Shown one piece after another: positions 37,814-45,921 of a DNA stretch of 64,000 nucleotides (positions within the stretch are counted from its first letter, which is position 1; every line of letters starts with the position of its first letter). The notes beneath the pieces are model-generated. The model was not told the DNA's origin. It was given only the letters and a program-made list of their open reading frames with translations, and did not search any database. This stretch comes from Thermicanus aegyptius DSM 12793. GTDB lineage: Bacteria > Bacillota > Bacilli > Thermicanales > Thermicanaceae. A program made the translations under genes and the position numbers. Location: positions 1,494,705 through 1,558,704 of the forward strand of contig NZ_KI783301.1 of the NCBI RefSeq assembly GCF_000510645.1, read 5' to 3'.

Positions 37814-37963
37814 TCAATCCTCGTGATTCCCCCGTTCTTGCCGTTCATCCGCTTTTTTCGCCCTTTCTGCGGCTTCCAGGTCCTCCGCATCTGCTTCCTC
37901 GTAAGAAAACTCCACGTCCTCCCTCGTTCCGAGGGGCATTTTTTCTTTCGTGTTCTTTTTCAT
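37814..37963 (-). CDS. yfhD: YfhD family small protein
   Basis: A 49-residue acidic protein, MKKNTKEKMPLG then EDVEFSYEEADAEDLEAAERAKKADERQ. The DVEFS-EEAD-DLEA-RA-AAD pattern matches YfhD, a family of small proteins found in spore-forming Bacillales with unknown function. AGAGGAGG lies eight bases before the ATG on the minus strand. The frame continues upstream to 38083 but without a ribosome site. It converges on zur, with 22 bases between stops. Confidence 0.75.
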   Translation of the reverse strand: MKKNTKEKMPLGTREDVEFSYEEADAEDLEAAERAKKADERQERGNHED

Positions 37964-38135
37964 TCTTTTTCCTCCTCTTTTTACGAACACTCCGGGTACG
38001 AATCTATTTTTCCCTTTGTTCCCCGGGTTCAAACGCCTTACAGGGAACTTCCTATGGCATATTTCTTCATCCTTATCACACACTATAGAAGGATTACGTT
38101 AAAAATAATCAGGTGTTTCGATGAGAGGGATGCAC

Positions 38136-39377
38136 ATGACCAAAAAACCTGGGGCGGCTGCCATCTTCGCCATCGCGCTCATCCCCTTTATCATGGTTTT
38201 GGGAAATTCGATGCTCGTTCCCATCCTTCCCACCATGAAAGGGAAGCTTCACCTGTCCCAATTCCAGGTCAGTTTAATCATAACCGTCTTTTCTCTGGCG
38301 GCGGGCTTAATCATCCCGTTGGTGGGATATCTTTCGGACCGGTTTGGGCGTAAGCGGATTATTGTCCCCTCTCTTATCCTGTATGGTTTCGGGGGGCTTG
38401 TATCGGGGATTGCCGCATGGCAGTTAAAGGATGCTTATTGGCTCATCTTGGGAGGACGAATTATTCAAGGCATCGGGGCTGCGGGGACGGCTCCCATCGC
38501 GATGGCCCTTGTTGGGGATCAGTTTAGGGGAGGGCAGGAAAGCAAAGTGTTGGGTATTATCGAATCCTCAAACGGAATGGGAAAGATTCTCTCCCCCATC
38601 TTCGGCTCACTCTTAGCGATGATCACTTGGTTTGCGGTTTTTTTTGCCTTTCCAATCCTCACTTTTCTAAGCGCCCTCTTCTTTTGGCTCGTGATTAAAG
38701 AGAAAAAAAAGAGGAAGGCAAAGCCGCTTCCCCAGTATTTGGATGCCCTGAAGAGGATTTTCATCTCAGAAGGGAGATGGCTCATCCCCGCCTTTCTGGT
38801 AGGGGCTACAGGTCTTTTTATCCTTTTCGGGGTTCTCTTTTATCTTTCCGATGTGCTGGAAGATCGTTTTCAGATCGACGGATTGATCAAGGGGAGTATC
38901 CTGGCCGTTCCGCTGATGGGGATGGTTACAACTTCCTACATTACAGGGGGGAAAATTAAACAGAATAAAACCTTGATCCGTAAAATCTTGTACATTGGGC
39001 TCTTTCTTCTTACCCTCTCCACAGGGGCTGTCATTTTCTTTCAAACCCTTTCCGTCATGATCGCCCTTTTGACATCTGCCTCCATCGGGATCGGCCTCTT
39101 ACTTCCCTGTTTGAACACTTTGATCACCGGTGCGGTGGAGAAAAGTGAGCGGGGGATGATCACCTCTTTATATGGAAGCGTCCGTTTTCTTGGCGTTGCC
39201 TTTGGACCTCCCGTATTCGGTTGGCTGATGGGGATATCCCATCTGGTGCTTTTTGGGTCGATTAGCGGTTTATCCCTTCTTACGCTTCTTCTCTCCATGT
39301 GGCTGATTCGTCCTGGGAAGAGGGAAGGAGAGGGAAAACCCGGTAGTCTCTTTAAGAAGTGGGAACCGGCCTCATAG
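38136..39377 (+). CDS. MFS transporter, DHA1-type drug/metabolite exporter
   Basis: A 413-residue major facilitator with 12 predicted helices. The loop 2-3 motif A GYLSDRFGRKRI and the motif-C-like GKILSPIFGSLLA are present, as in drug/proton antiporters of the DHA1 family. Substrate unknown. ATGs at 38121 and 38130 are in frame, but AGAGGG at 38124-38129 fits the ATG at 38136. No regulator gene adjoins; zur lies 344 bases upstream. Confidence 0.85.
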   Translation: MTKKPGAAAIFAIALIPFIMVLGNSMLVPILPTMKGKLHLSQFQVSLIITVFSLAAGLIIPLVGYLSDRFGRKRIIVPSLILYGFGGLVSGIAAWQLKDAYWLILGGRIIQGIGAAGTAPIAMALVGDQFRGGQESKVLGIIESSNGMGKILSPIFGSLLAMITWFAVFFAFPILTFLSALFFWLVIKEKKKRKAKPLPQYLDALKRIFISEGRWLIPAFLVGATGLFILFGVLFYLSDVLEDRFQIDGLIKGSILAVPLMGMVTTSYITGGKIKQNKTLIRKILYIGLFLLTLSTGAVIFFQTLSVMIALLTSASIGIGLLLPCLNTLITGAVEKSERGMITSLYGSVRFLGVAFGPPVFGWLMGISHLVLFGSISGLSLLTLLLSMWLIRPGKREGEGKPGSLFKKWEPAS

Positions 39378-39424
39378 TCGGATGAGGAGTAAAACGTCGA
39401 TAGCGAGTGGAAAGGAGAAAGGAT

Positions 39425-39700
39425 ATGGAAATTTTTTTTACTCCGGAATTTCTCTCTCAGGATTCGCAGATCTTAAATGTGGTGGATGAGAAAAATCAAC
39501 CCGTCGGATATCTGTCTATTCTTCAGGCGGAGAAGAATAAAATATACCTTTACGGTCATTTGGAAAATGAAGGGGTGCGGGAATCCTTTAAGTCGATGGT
39601 AAATGCTTACCTTCAAGGGTTGGCCAAAGAAGAGGAGAGGGAGATCTATTCCTATGTTTCCATTGGGGGAGAAAAAATGGAGATCAAAGAAATACACTGA
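39425..39700 (+). CDS. Small protein of unknown function
   Basis: A 91-residue soluble protein, MEIFFTPEFLSQDSQILNVV, with alternating hydrophobic strands (VGYLSILQAEKNKIYLYGHL) and an acidic helix (GLAKEEEREIYSYVS). Composition looks like a single small alpha/beta domain. I recognise no family. AAAGGAG precedes the ATG with 7-base spacing, which supports it as a real gene. It lies between an MFS gene and the KtrB-like gene. Confidence 0.6.
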   Translation: MEIFFTPEFLSQDSQILNVVDEKNQPVGYLSILQAEKNKIYLYGHLENEGVRESFKSMVNAYLQGLAKEEEREIYSYVSIGGEKMEIKEIH

Positions 39701-39813
39701 TCTTTTACCGTTGTGGTTGGAAAGAGAGGTCCTTATCTTTTTGATGAAAACATGGTATGATGGAAACATTGTGGTGTACAAGAATGATGATGTGGAGAGG
39801 AAAGAATGAAAGC

Positions 39814-41172
39814 ATGTATTCTACCAGTTTCCTTCAAAAATTGGCTGCCTCTACCTTTCGGAATCCTGCAAGGCTCTTTGTCTTAGGATTCGGCCTCCTC
39901 ATTTTGTTGGGGTCCATTTTGCTCTCCCTTCCCATCTCTACCGCTTCCGGGAAAGGATTGCCCTATGTGGACGCCCTTTTTACCGCCACTTCAGCTGTTT
40001 GTGTAACCGGACTTGTGGTAGTGGATACGGGAACCACCTTTTCCCTGTTCGGAAAGATTGTGATTATGCTTCTCATCCAAATCGGGGGATTGGGGTTTAT
40101 GACGATGGCCACCCTATTTTCCCTTATCTTGGGAAGAAAGATCACATTTAGGGAGAGGGTGATCATCCAGGAATCTTTTAATCATGCCACCTTGGAAGGA
40201 ATTGTTAAATTAGTGCAAAGGGTTCTTCTTTACACCTTTGTCCTTGAGGGGATCGGAGCGCTCCTTTTAGCCTTGTATTGGTTGCCCTCCATGGGATGGA
40301 AGAAGGCCCTTTTTTTCGGAATCTTTCACTCCATTTCCAGCTTTAATAATGCAGGCTTTGATATTTTAGGCAATTTTCAAAGTCTTACACCGTATGTTAG
40401 CGATCCCTATATCAATCTGGTTGTGATCTCCCTGGTCATCCTTGGAGGTTTAGGCTTTTTTGTGTTAAGCGAACTTTTTCATTTTCGCTTTCGCAAGAGG
40501 CTTAGCTTACATACGAAAGTCGTACTGATGACTTCGATGACCCTGCTCATCGCCGGAGCCGTCTTCATCTTCCTTTTTGAGTATACCAATCCGAAAACCC
40601 TGGGTTCCCTCGATTGGGCCGGAAAGGTATTGGCCCCTATTTTTCAATCCACGGTGGCTCGTACGCAAGGAATGAATACCCTTCCGATTGGAGACATGCG
40701 GCAAGCCACATTGCTTATCCTTATTTTGCTCATGTTTATTGGAGCCTCCCCGGGGTCGACCGGAGGTGGGGTAAAGACCACCACATTTATGGTACTGGTT
40801 GGGGCGGTTTGGTCCATGATCCAGGGAAAGCGGGATGTTGTTTTCTTTAAGCAGCGACTTCCGGAGCGATTAATCTTCCGGGCTTTATCCGTTACTCTGA
40901 TCTCTTTTCTCCTTGTTTTTTCCACTTCCATCTTATTATCTATGACGGAGCGAGCGGACTTTTTAACGATTCTCTTTGAATCCACCTCTGCCTTTGGCAC
41001 CGTAGGCTTAAGTATGGGTCTTACTCCTCACTTGACCGTCTTCGGCAAGCTGATTCTCTCGTTTACCATGTTTGCCGGCCGGGTCGGTCCCCTTACCTTC
41101 GCCCTCGCGTTAATTTTACGAAGGCGGGAAGAACATTTCCGATATAATGAAGGAAAAGTGATGATTGGTTAA
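39814..41172 (+). CDS. ktrB: TrkH/KtrB family potassium uptake protein
   Basis: A 452-residue membrane subunit of a Ktr-type K+ (Na+-dependent) transporter. It has four M1-P-M2 repeats with pore loops that include SAVCVTGL, SSFNNAGFD, ASPGSTGGGVKTTT and SAFGTVGLS, each with the filter Gly. The start chosen is ATG 39814 after GGAGAGGAAAG; the frame runs back to 39757 over an unlikely Met/Trp-rich stretch. The regulatory partner KtrA/KtrC (RCK domain) is not in the window. Confidence 0.9.
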   Translation: MYSTSFLQKLAASTFRNPARLFVLGFGLLILLGSILLSLPISTASGKGLPYVDALFTATSAVCVTGLVVVDTGTTFSLFGKIVIMLLIQIGGLGFMTMATLFSLILGRKITFRERVIIQESFNHATLEGIVKLVQRVLLYTFVLEGIGALLLALYWLPSMGWKKALFFGIFHSISSFNNAGFDILGNFQSLTPYVSDPYINLVVISLVILGGLGFFVLSELFHFRFRKRLSLHTKVVLMTSMTLLIAGAVFIFLFEYTNPKTLGSLDWAGKVLAPIFQSTVARTQGMNTLPIGDMRQATLLILILLMFIGASPGSTGGGVKTTTFMVLVGAVWSMIQGKRDVVFFKQRLPERLIFRALSVTLISFLLVFSTSILLSMTERADFLTILFESTSAFGTVGLSMGLTPHLTVFGKLILSFTMFAGRVGPLTFALALILRRREEHFRYNEGKVMIG

Positions 41173-41321
41173 GGGGTGTTGGGTTATATGGCCGAATGAG
41201 ATGAACCGTATAAATGGAGGAATAGAGGGGAATTCGAAGGGAATTGAGGTTGAAAAGATAGGGTGGTAGGTATAAGATGGAATCGTGTGATGTATAGAAC
41301 AGAACGAGGAGGGAAAAAACG

Positions 41322-41891
41322 ATGCGAGATGTGCTTATCATCGGTGGAGGAGTGGCCGGAGGCTCAGCCGCGATCTATACCGCTTATGCGAAACTTTCCA
41401 CCCTTGTTTTGGATACGGAGAGTTCGCAATTGCTTCAAACGCAACGGATTCGAAATTACCCGGGGATTAGAGAAATCACCGGGGAGGAGTTAAAAAGAAC
41501 CATTCAAGAACAGGCGATCTCCTTTGGCGCCGAATGGAAAGAGGAGAAGGCGACCGAGATTAATCCCATAGAGGGAGGATATGCGGTTAAGACCGAGCAG
41601 GGAGGAGAATATCGGGCAAAGGCTCTTATCCTGGCGACCAATCTTCACCTTGACCTCTTGGAGCAATTGGGGTTTACGATTCAAGTTAACCCTTATGTTC
41701 CAAGCGGTAAAGTAAAAGAGGTGGTCGGGGTCTCTTTTGATGGAAAAACTTCTTACGAAAATCTTTTTATTGCCGGACTTAATGCAGGCGTACCGAGCCA
41801 ATCGGTGATTGCGGCAGGTCAAGGGGTGAAGGTTGCGGTTGATCTTATTTCCAAGTTGACCGGGAAAAAATTTATGTGGCATGATAAGTAG
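41322..41891 (+). CDS. FAD-only thioredoxin-reductase-like protein, no cysteines
   Basis: A 189-residue flavoprotein with the Rossmann IIGGGVAGGSAAIYTAY at 6-22, then RNYPGI, and a closing FIAGLNAGVPSQSVIAAGQGVKVAVDLI like the FAD-binding end of TrxR/Trr proteins. The central NAD(P)H domain and the redox CxxC are missing, and the protein contains no Cys at all. The half-length form may be a stand-alone FAD carrier that depends on another reductase. AACGAGGAGGG precedes the ATG. Two single-domain relatives of this type are known in Bacillales, but I cannot name the function. Confidence 0.8.
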   Translation: MRDVLIIGGGVAGGSAAIYTAYAKLSTLVLDTESSQLLQTQRIRNYPGIREITGEELKRTIQEQAISFGAEWKEEKATEINPIEGGYAVKTEQGGEYRAKALILATNLHLDLLEQLGFTIQVNPYVPSGKVKEVVGVSFDGKTSYENLFIAGLNAGVPSQSVIAAGQGVKVAVDLISKLTGKKFMWHDK

Positions 41892-41927
41892 CTTGGAAGA
41901 TGATAGAACGGCATATTATCATGAAAA

Positions 41928-41954
41928 AACCTCTCCTTAAAAACGGGAGAGGTT
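41928..41954. terminator. Bidirectional terminator
   Basis: AACCTCTCC pairs with GGAGAGGTT. On the minus strand the stem is followed by TTTTTT, and on the plus strand by a T-rich stretch, so it serves both converging genes. Confidence 0.8.
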
Positions 41955-41991
41955 CTTTCATCTTTTCGTTTACTCCATTTTAAGATCTTTC

Positions 41992-42222
41992 TCATGATGA
42001 ATGAAGCATCTCTTTTCCCGTCTCCGTCATATGATATCCTTCGTCGCCCTTATGAAGGTAACCCTGCTGAACGAGTTCCCTCAAGACGCTTCGGATCCGA
42101 TAGGCAGGAAGAGAGACTCGACGAATCATCTCCTCTTCGGTCAATCCGTTGGCGGATGTGGATAGGGTACGGAGAAGCTCCAGCATGTAGGGGGAGGGGG
42201 TGCCATCTTTGGTACAAGCCAT
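41992..42222 (-). CDS. Small winged-helix DNA-binding protein
   Basis: A 76-residue single winged-helix domain: PSPYMLELLRTLSTSANGLTEEEMIRRV (helices), then RIRSVLRELVQQGYLHKGDEGYHMTETGKEML with the recognition helix and wing. The start at 42222 has AAGGAGGG upstream, just after the peroxiredoxin stop, so both are likely on one transcript. It may be a small regulator. It carries one Cys near the N-terminus. The frame extends into the peroxiredoxin gene, but that part is not supported. Confidence 0.75.
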   Translation of the reverse strand: MACTKDGTPSPYMLELLRTLSTSANGLTEEEMIRRVSLPAYRIRSVLRELVQQGYLHKGDEGYHMTETGKEMLHSS

Positions 42223-42244
42223 TGTCTCCCTCCTTTCTCTTCGG

Positions 42245-42904
42245 TTAAGGTAAGGATTTTTTGCAGAGATACCAATCGAAGCATTCGTAGGAATCGTCTT
42301 TGACTCGTTCATCCGCTGCTTCCTTGGTCTGAGGAGCCGGAACGATCACCTTATCGCCGGGTTTCCAGTTGGCCGGAGTGGCGACCTTATGTTCATCTGC
42401 GGTCTGAAGTGCCTGAACCAGGCGAAGGATCTCTTCCATATTACGGCCTGCCGACATGGGATAGTAAATAATGGCGCGAATGATTTGTTTGTCGTCAATG
42501 ATGAAGACGGCCCGCACCGTTTCTGTTTTGCTCTCTTCCGGCATGATCATCCCATATTTATAAGCGACGTCTTTATTTAAGTCGGCAATGATGGGAAATT
42601 CAATCTTCACCCCGCCGTTTTGCTCAATATTCCGAACCCAGGCGATGTGGGAGAAAAGACTGTCGACGCTTAATCCCAGTAATTCCGTATTCATCTCCTT
42701 AAGCCGGGAATAGATGCTTTGGAAGGCCATAAATTCCGTGGTGCAGACAGGGGTGAAGTCGGCAGGATGGGAAAAGAGAACCAGCCAAGAGCCCTTATAA
42801 TCCTCAAGACGGATGGTTCCATGGGTGGTCACCGCTTCAAAGGGAGGAGCGGGGGAACCAATGCGGGGTAATGAAGGAACGGTTTGTTGGATTTGTTCGC
42901 TCAT
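42245..42904 (-). CDS. Prx6-type peroxiredoxin
   Basis: A 219-residue thiol peroxidase of the 1-Cys/Prx6 branch. The active site is HPADFTPVCTTEF with peroxidatic Cys54, followed by GLSVDSLFSHIAW and a long C-terminal domain with YYPMSAGRNMEEILR. Extra C-terminal cysteines (SYECFDWYLCKK) recall archaeal Prx6 enzymes that form C-terminal disulfides. AGGAGGT precedes the ATG at 42904; a TTG at 42910 overlaps that site. A PerR-like box lies between its promoter and start, consistent with peroxide induction. Confidence 0.93.
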   Translation of the reverse strand: MSEQIQQTVPSLPRIGSPAPPFEAVTTHGTIRLEDYKGSWLVLFSHPADFTPVCTTEFMAFQSIYSRLKEMNTELLGLSVDSLFSHIAWVRNIEQNGGVKIEFPIIADLNKDVAYKYGMIMPEESKTETVRAVFIIDDKQIIRAIIYYPMSAGRNMEEILRLVQALQTADEHKVATPANWKPGDKVIVPAPQTKEAADERVKDDSYECFDWYLCKKSLP

Positions 42905-42919
42905 TGTCAACCTCCTAGA

Positions 42920-42934
42920 TAAGAATCATTTTAA
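42920..42934 (-). promoter_or_regulatory. PerR/Fur-type box upstream of the peroxiredoxin
   Basis: On the minus strand TTAAAATGATTCTTA matches 12 of 14 defined positions of the PerR consensus TTATAATNATTATAA. It lies just downstream of the promoter. Confidence 0.6.
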
Positions 42935-42950
42935 TCTACTTACATTTCCC

Positions 42951-42978
42951 ATTATATCGCTTCTCCGAACCCTGTCAA
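42951..42978 (-). promoter_or_regulatory. SigA promoter of the peroxiredoxin operon
   Basis: Read on the minus strand: TTGACA (42978-42973), 16-base spacer, TATAAT (42956-42951). Both hexamers are consensus. Confidence 0.85.
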
Positions 42979-43051
42979 TGGATTCACAACTTTGTTAAAA
43001 CTCTTTAAAATGTTAAATTCTGATTCAAAAAGTTGAGGGTACTTCCAGTTT

Positions 43052-44488
43052 TTATGCCGACAGCTCCTCTGATTTTAAGGAGAACCCTTCTTCCAGCCAG
43101 CGGGTTAACCCTCCTGCCAAGTTCATCACCTGTCTAAATCCGTTTGCTTTGAGGAAGCTCACGGCAATGGCGGAACGGCCCCCAAGCTGGCAATGGACGA
43201 GGATGGGCTTATCGGTAGGGATCTCCCGGAGACGTTCCTTAAGACGTCCCAGCATGATATGTTTGGCCCCTTCCAGGTGTCCTTCGTTCCATTCACTCTC
43301 ATTTCGGACATCAAGGACGTAGATCTCGCCTCTTCTCACCTCTTCCACCACTTCTTCAGGCTCTACACTTTCAACGTATTCTAGGGGGATGCGCGGATCC
43401 TGGAATGAGTTCAAGTAGCTGAGATCCATGTACCCCCGGATCTCATCGATCCCGATCGAATGAAGGGCATGTGTCACTTCCTGAATCTCATTTCGATTCG
43501 CGATCAAATAAACGGGGCGGTCATAATCAATCATCCAGCCTGCCCAGTTGGTAAAAGAGCGGTTAAAAGGAATGTTTATCGTTCCGGCCAAGTGACCGTT
43601 TTCATATTCATGGGAAGGGCGAGTATCGATGATTTGGACACTCGATGAGAGGAGAAGATTTAACCGATCCGGAGTGGGTTGCATGATTTCCATGTTCTTA
43701 AGATCCCGCAATAAGGCAGGCCCTTCTTTATTAAGCCGTTTCATATGTTTAAAGTAGACGGGCGCTTCCGGCTGCCCGGAGAGGAGGGTATTTACAAATT
43801 CTTCCTCATCCTCAATGAGCATGGCCCAATTGGTCTTTTTCTCATACCCCACCGTGGAGGAAGGGACAGCCCCCAACGCCTTTCCGCAAGCGCTGCCCGC
43901 ACCGTGTGCAGGCCATACCTGTAAATAATCAGGCAATTCTTTAAACCGCTGAACCGAGGTGAACATTCGATGGGCTAAAGGTAAAGCGGTGCCTGAGATG
44001 CCGGCTGCCGCCTCCAGGAGGTCAGGGCGGCCAATATCTCCCACAAAGACAAAATCTCCGGTAAAGATGCCGATCGGTTCATCCGAAGCGGGAAGATCTG
44101 TGAGGAGAAAGGAAATGTGCTCCGGAGTATGCCCTGGCGTATGCATCACGGTGAATTGCAGATTGCCCACTTTAAAAATGTCTCCCTCTTTCACCAGACG
44201 ATGGGGTACGGTATGGAGATACCGGTATTTCCAATCCTCATCTCCTTCGTCGGAGAGATAGAGGGTTGCACCAGCCCGGTCAGCCAGCTCCCTTGCACCG
44301 GAGATAAAGTCGGCATGGATGTGAGTTTCCGTTGCTGCGACGATCTTTACCCCTTCTTCATTGGCCGCCTTTAAATAAGGTTCGATGTTCCGCATGGGGT
44401 CAATCACAATGGCCTCACCGCTGGCTTGGCACCCAACCAGGTAGGAAGCCTGGGCCAATTTTGGATCATAGAAATAGCGCAGCAGCAT
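43052..44488 (-). CDS. cstB: CstB-like persulfide dioxygenase-rhodanese fusion
   Basis: A 478-residue cytoplasmic enzyme. The N-terminal metallo-beta-lactamase persulfide dioxygenase has metal ligands in THIHAD (His56, His58, Asp60), HTPGHTPEH and FTGDFVFVGDIGRPD. A first rhodanese-like domain has no catalytic Cys (LIANRNE in that loop). The second rhodanese domain has active Cys433 in HCQLGGRS. This matches S. aureus CstB, which converts low-molecular-weight and CoA persulfides to thiosulfate. The start follows GAGGAGG. A CstR-like palindrome overlaps the promoter, but no cstR or sulfide:quinone reductase gene is in the window. Confidence 0.92.
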   Translation of the reverse strand: MLLRYFYDPKLAQASYLVGCQASGEAIVIDPMRNIEPYLKAANEEGVKIVAATETHIHADFISGARELADRAGATLYLSDEGDEDWKYRYLHTVPHRLVKEGDIFKVGNLQFTVMHTPGHTPEHISFLLTDLPASDEPIGIFTGDFVFVGDIGRPDLLEAAAGISGTALPLAHRMFTSVQRFKELPDYLQVWPAHGAGSACGKALGAVPSSTVGYEKKTNWAMLIEDEEEFVNTLLSGQPEAPVYFKHMKRLNKEGPALLRDLKNMEIMQPTPDRLNLLLSSSVQIIDTRPSHEYENGHLAGTINIPFNRSFTNWAGWMIDYDRPVYLIANRNEIQEVTHALHSIGIDEIRGYMDLSYLNSFQDPRIPLEYVESVEPEEVVEEVRRGEIYVLDVRNESEWNEGHLEGAKHIMLGRLKERLREIPTDKPILVHCQLGGRSAIAVSFLKANGFRQVMNLAGGLTRWLEEGFSLKSEELSA

Positions 44489-44763
44489 GATTGTACCATC
44501 CTCCTCATAAAAATGATGGAAACACTATACCCCATATGGTATATGAAAATGGAGGTATCGTCAATCCCCTGATATCAATAATTATAAAAATAAATAGTAA
44601 ATTAAAAAGAATATATGAAGAGCGGAAAAACGATTTTCAACGGATCGAGAACGGATCGAGTTGTGTGGGGTGGTTTTTTGGACTGGCACAGATAAGCCCA
44701 GAAGCGAATAGGATGAACTAGGGCTTTTCGTGGATTGGTCCATCCAGCCTGGAGGTGAAGTCT
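44489..44763. other. AT-rich divergent region between cstB-like gene and sigK
   Basis: About 275 bases with no gene. It holds the CstR-like palindrome (44526-44543) and an 11-base direct tandem repeat AACGGATCGAG (44639-44649 and 44650-44660). I could not identify a SigE-type promoter for sigK with confidence. Confidence 0.5.
44526..44543 (-). promoter_or_regulatory. CstR/CsoR-like operator and -10 of the CstB-like gene
   Basis: TATACCCCATATGGTATA has arms TATACC and GGTATA around a 6-base centre. On the minus strand it covers the probable -10 TATAGT (44529-44524). CsoR-family sulfur sensor CstR binds GC-flanked, AT-ended palindromes of this kind and controls cstB genes in staphylococci. Confidence 0.55.
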
Positions 44764-45471
44764 GTGCTTGGTTTTTTTAGTCTTCTTTCTCTGCTCGTCA
44801 AAGAGATCTTTCTCTTTGTCTCCTATGTAAAGAATAATGCGTTTCCCCAGCCCCTATCGGAGGAAGAGGAGGAAAAAGCCTTACGTTTGCTGGAGAAGGG
44901 GGATATGGAAGCGCGCAATCGCTTGATTGAGCATAACTTGCGTTTGGTGGCTCATATTGTGAAAAAATTTGACAATACCGGTGAGGATAGCGAAGATCTC
45001 ATCTCCATCGGGACGATCGGTCTCATTAAAGCGATCGAAAGTTACCATCCGGACAAGGGGACAAAACTGGCAACTTATGCCGCTCGATGTGTGGAGAATG
45101 AAATTCTGATGCATCTTCGCTCGCTTAAGAAGAGCAAGAAAGATGTCTCCCTCCATGATCCCATCGGGATGGATAAAGAGGGGAATGAAATCACCCTCAT
45201 CGATATCCTGGGAACCGAATCGGATGAAGTGGTTGACCGGGTACAGTTTCAGATTCAAAAGAGCAAGATCTATCAATATCTTCATGTATTGGAGGATCGG
45301 GAAAAAGAGGTGATCATCAGCCGATTTGGGCTTAACGATGAGAGGGAAAAAACGCAGCGGGAAATTGCGAAGGAATTGGGGATTTCCCGTTCGTATGTAT
45401 CTCGGATTGAAAAAAGAGCGTTGATGAAGCTTTATAACGAGTTTTACAAAGAAAATCGAAGATCGAAATGA
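44764..45471 (+). CDS. sigK: Pro-sigma-K, late mother-cell sporulation sigma factor
   Basis: A 235-residue sigma-70 family factor acting in the mother cell. The first 20 residues ([20 protein letters not shown]) are the membrane-bound pro-sequence removed by SpoIVFB; the mature protein would begin [10 protein letters not shown]. Region 2 ([32 protein letters not shown]) and region 4 ([22 protein letters not shown]) are intact. The gene is not split by a skin-like element. GGAGGTG at 44751-44757 selects GTG 44764 rather than GTG 44755. Confidence 0.95.
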   Translation: MLGFFSLLSLLVKEIFLFVSYVKNNAFPQPLSEEEEEKALRLLEKGDMEARNRLIEHNLRLVAHIVKKFDNTGEDSEDLISIGTIGLIKAIESYHPDKGTKLATYAARCVENEILMHLRSLKKSKKDVSLHDPIGMDKEGNEITLIDILGTESDEVVDRVQFQIQKSKIYQYLHVLEDREKEVIISRFGLNDEREKTQREIAKELGISRSYVSRIEKRALMKLYNEFYKENRRSK

Positions 45472-45615
45472 AACTTTACTTTCCGCTCCTAACGATCGGA
45501 TCCGAAAAGTTGCATGTTTGAGAGGGATAAATCATATTGGGAGTTTAGGTTTATTCCTTCTTTTTATTTACTCTTTTTACTCATATAACTTTCACATCTA
45601 TCTCCCAAAACCCGG

Positions 45616-45645
45616 TTTACAGCAGGGAAGAAACCTTGCTATAAT
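45616..45645 (+). promoter_or_regulatory. feoAB promoter
   Basis: TTTACA at 45616-45621 and TATAAT at 45640-45645 with an 18-base spacer. Confidence 0.75.
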
Positions 45646-45659
45646 GAAATCAAGTCAAA

Positions 45660-45674
45660 TGAAAATGATTCTCA
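45660..45674 (+). promoter_or_regulatory. Fur box upstream of feoA
   Basis: TGAAAATGATTCTCA fits the 7-1-7 Fur consensus TGATAATNATTATCA with two mismatches. It starts 15 bases after the -10, so Fur would cover the transcription start region. Confidence 0.75.
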
Positions 45675-45693
45675 TTTAGATCGGGTGATCGTC

Positions 45694-45921
45694 ATGTGTT
45701 TAACAGAGTTGACGGTTGGGGGAAAGTCTAGGGTTCGAAATATGAGACGTCTTCATGCGTCTGTCCGCAGGCGGCTGAAGGATATGGGTTTTTACGAGGG
45801 GGCCGTGGTAACTCTCTCTCATTGCCTACCCTTTGGAGGACCCGTCATTCTTGAGACGAATGGACAGTCGGTAGGCATTCGCAAACAGGATGCCCGGCAG
45901 GTCGAGGTAGAACGTTTATGA
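45694..45921 (+). CDS. feoA: Ferrous iron transport protein A
   Basis: A 75-residue SH3-like protein that assists FeoB. The family pattern RRLKDMGFYEGAVVTLSHCLPFGGPVILETNGQSVGIRKQDA is present. The ATG at 45694 follows GGGTGA; an in-frame GTG at 45685 overlaps that site. It overlaps feoB by four bases. Confidence 0.9.
   Translation: MCLTELTVGGKSRVRNMRRLHASVRRRLKDMGFYEGAVVTLSHCLPFGGPVILETNGQSVGIRKQDARQVEVERL

Noticed and set aside
37742-38353. 203-residue plus-strand frame across the zur-MFS gap
   Set aside because: Overlaps zur, yfhD and the MFS gene in other frames; sequence shows no domain and is rich in Phe/Arg/His as expected of a shadow frame.
44639-44660. Tandem AACGGATCGAG repeat as an attachment or operator site
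   Set aside because: Only two 11-base copies, no integrase or matching second copy elsewhere; kept only as a note in the gap entry.
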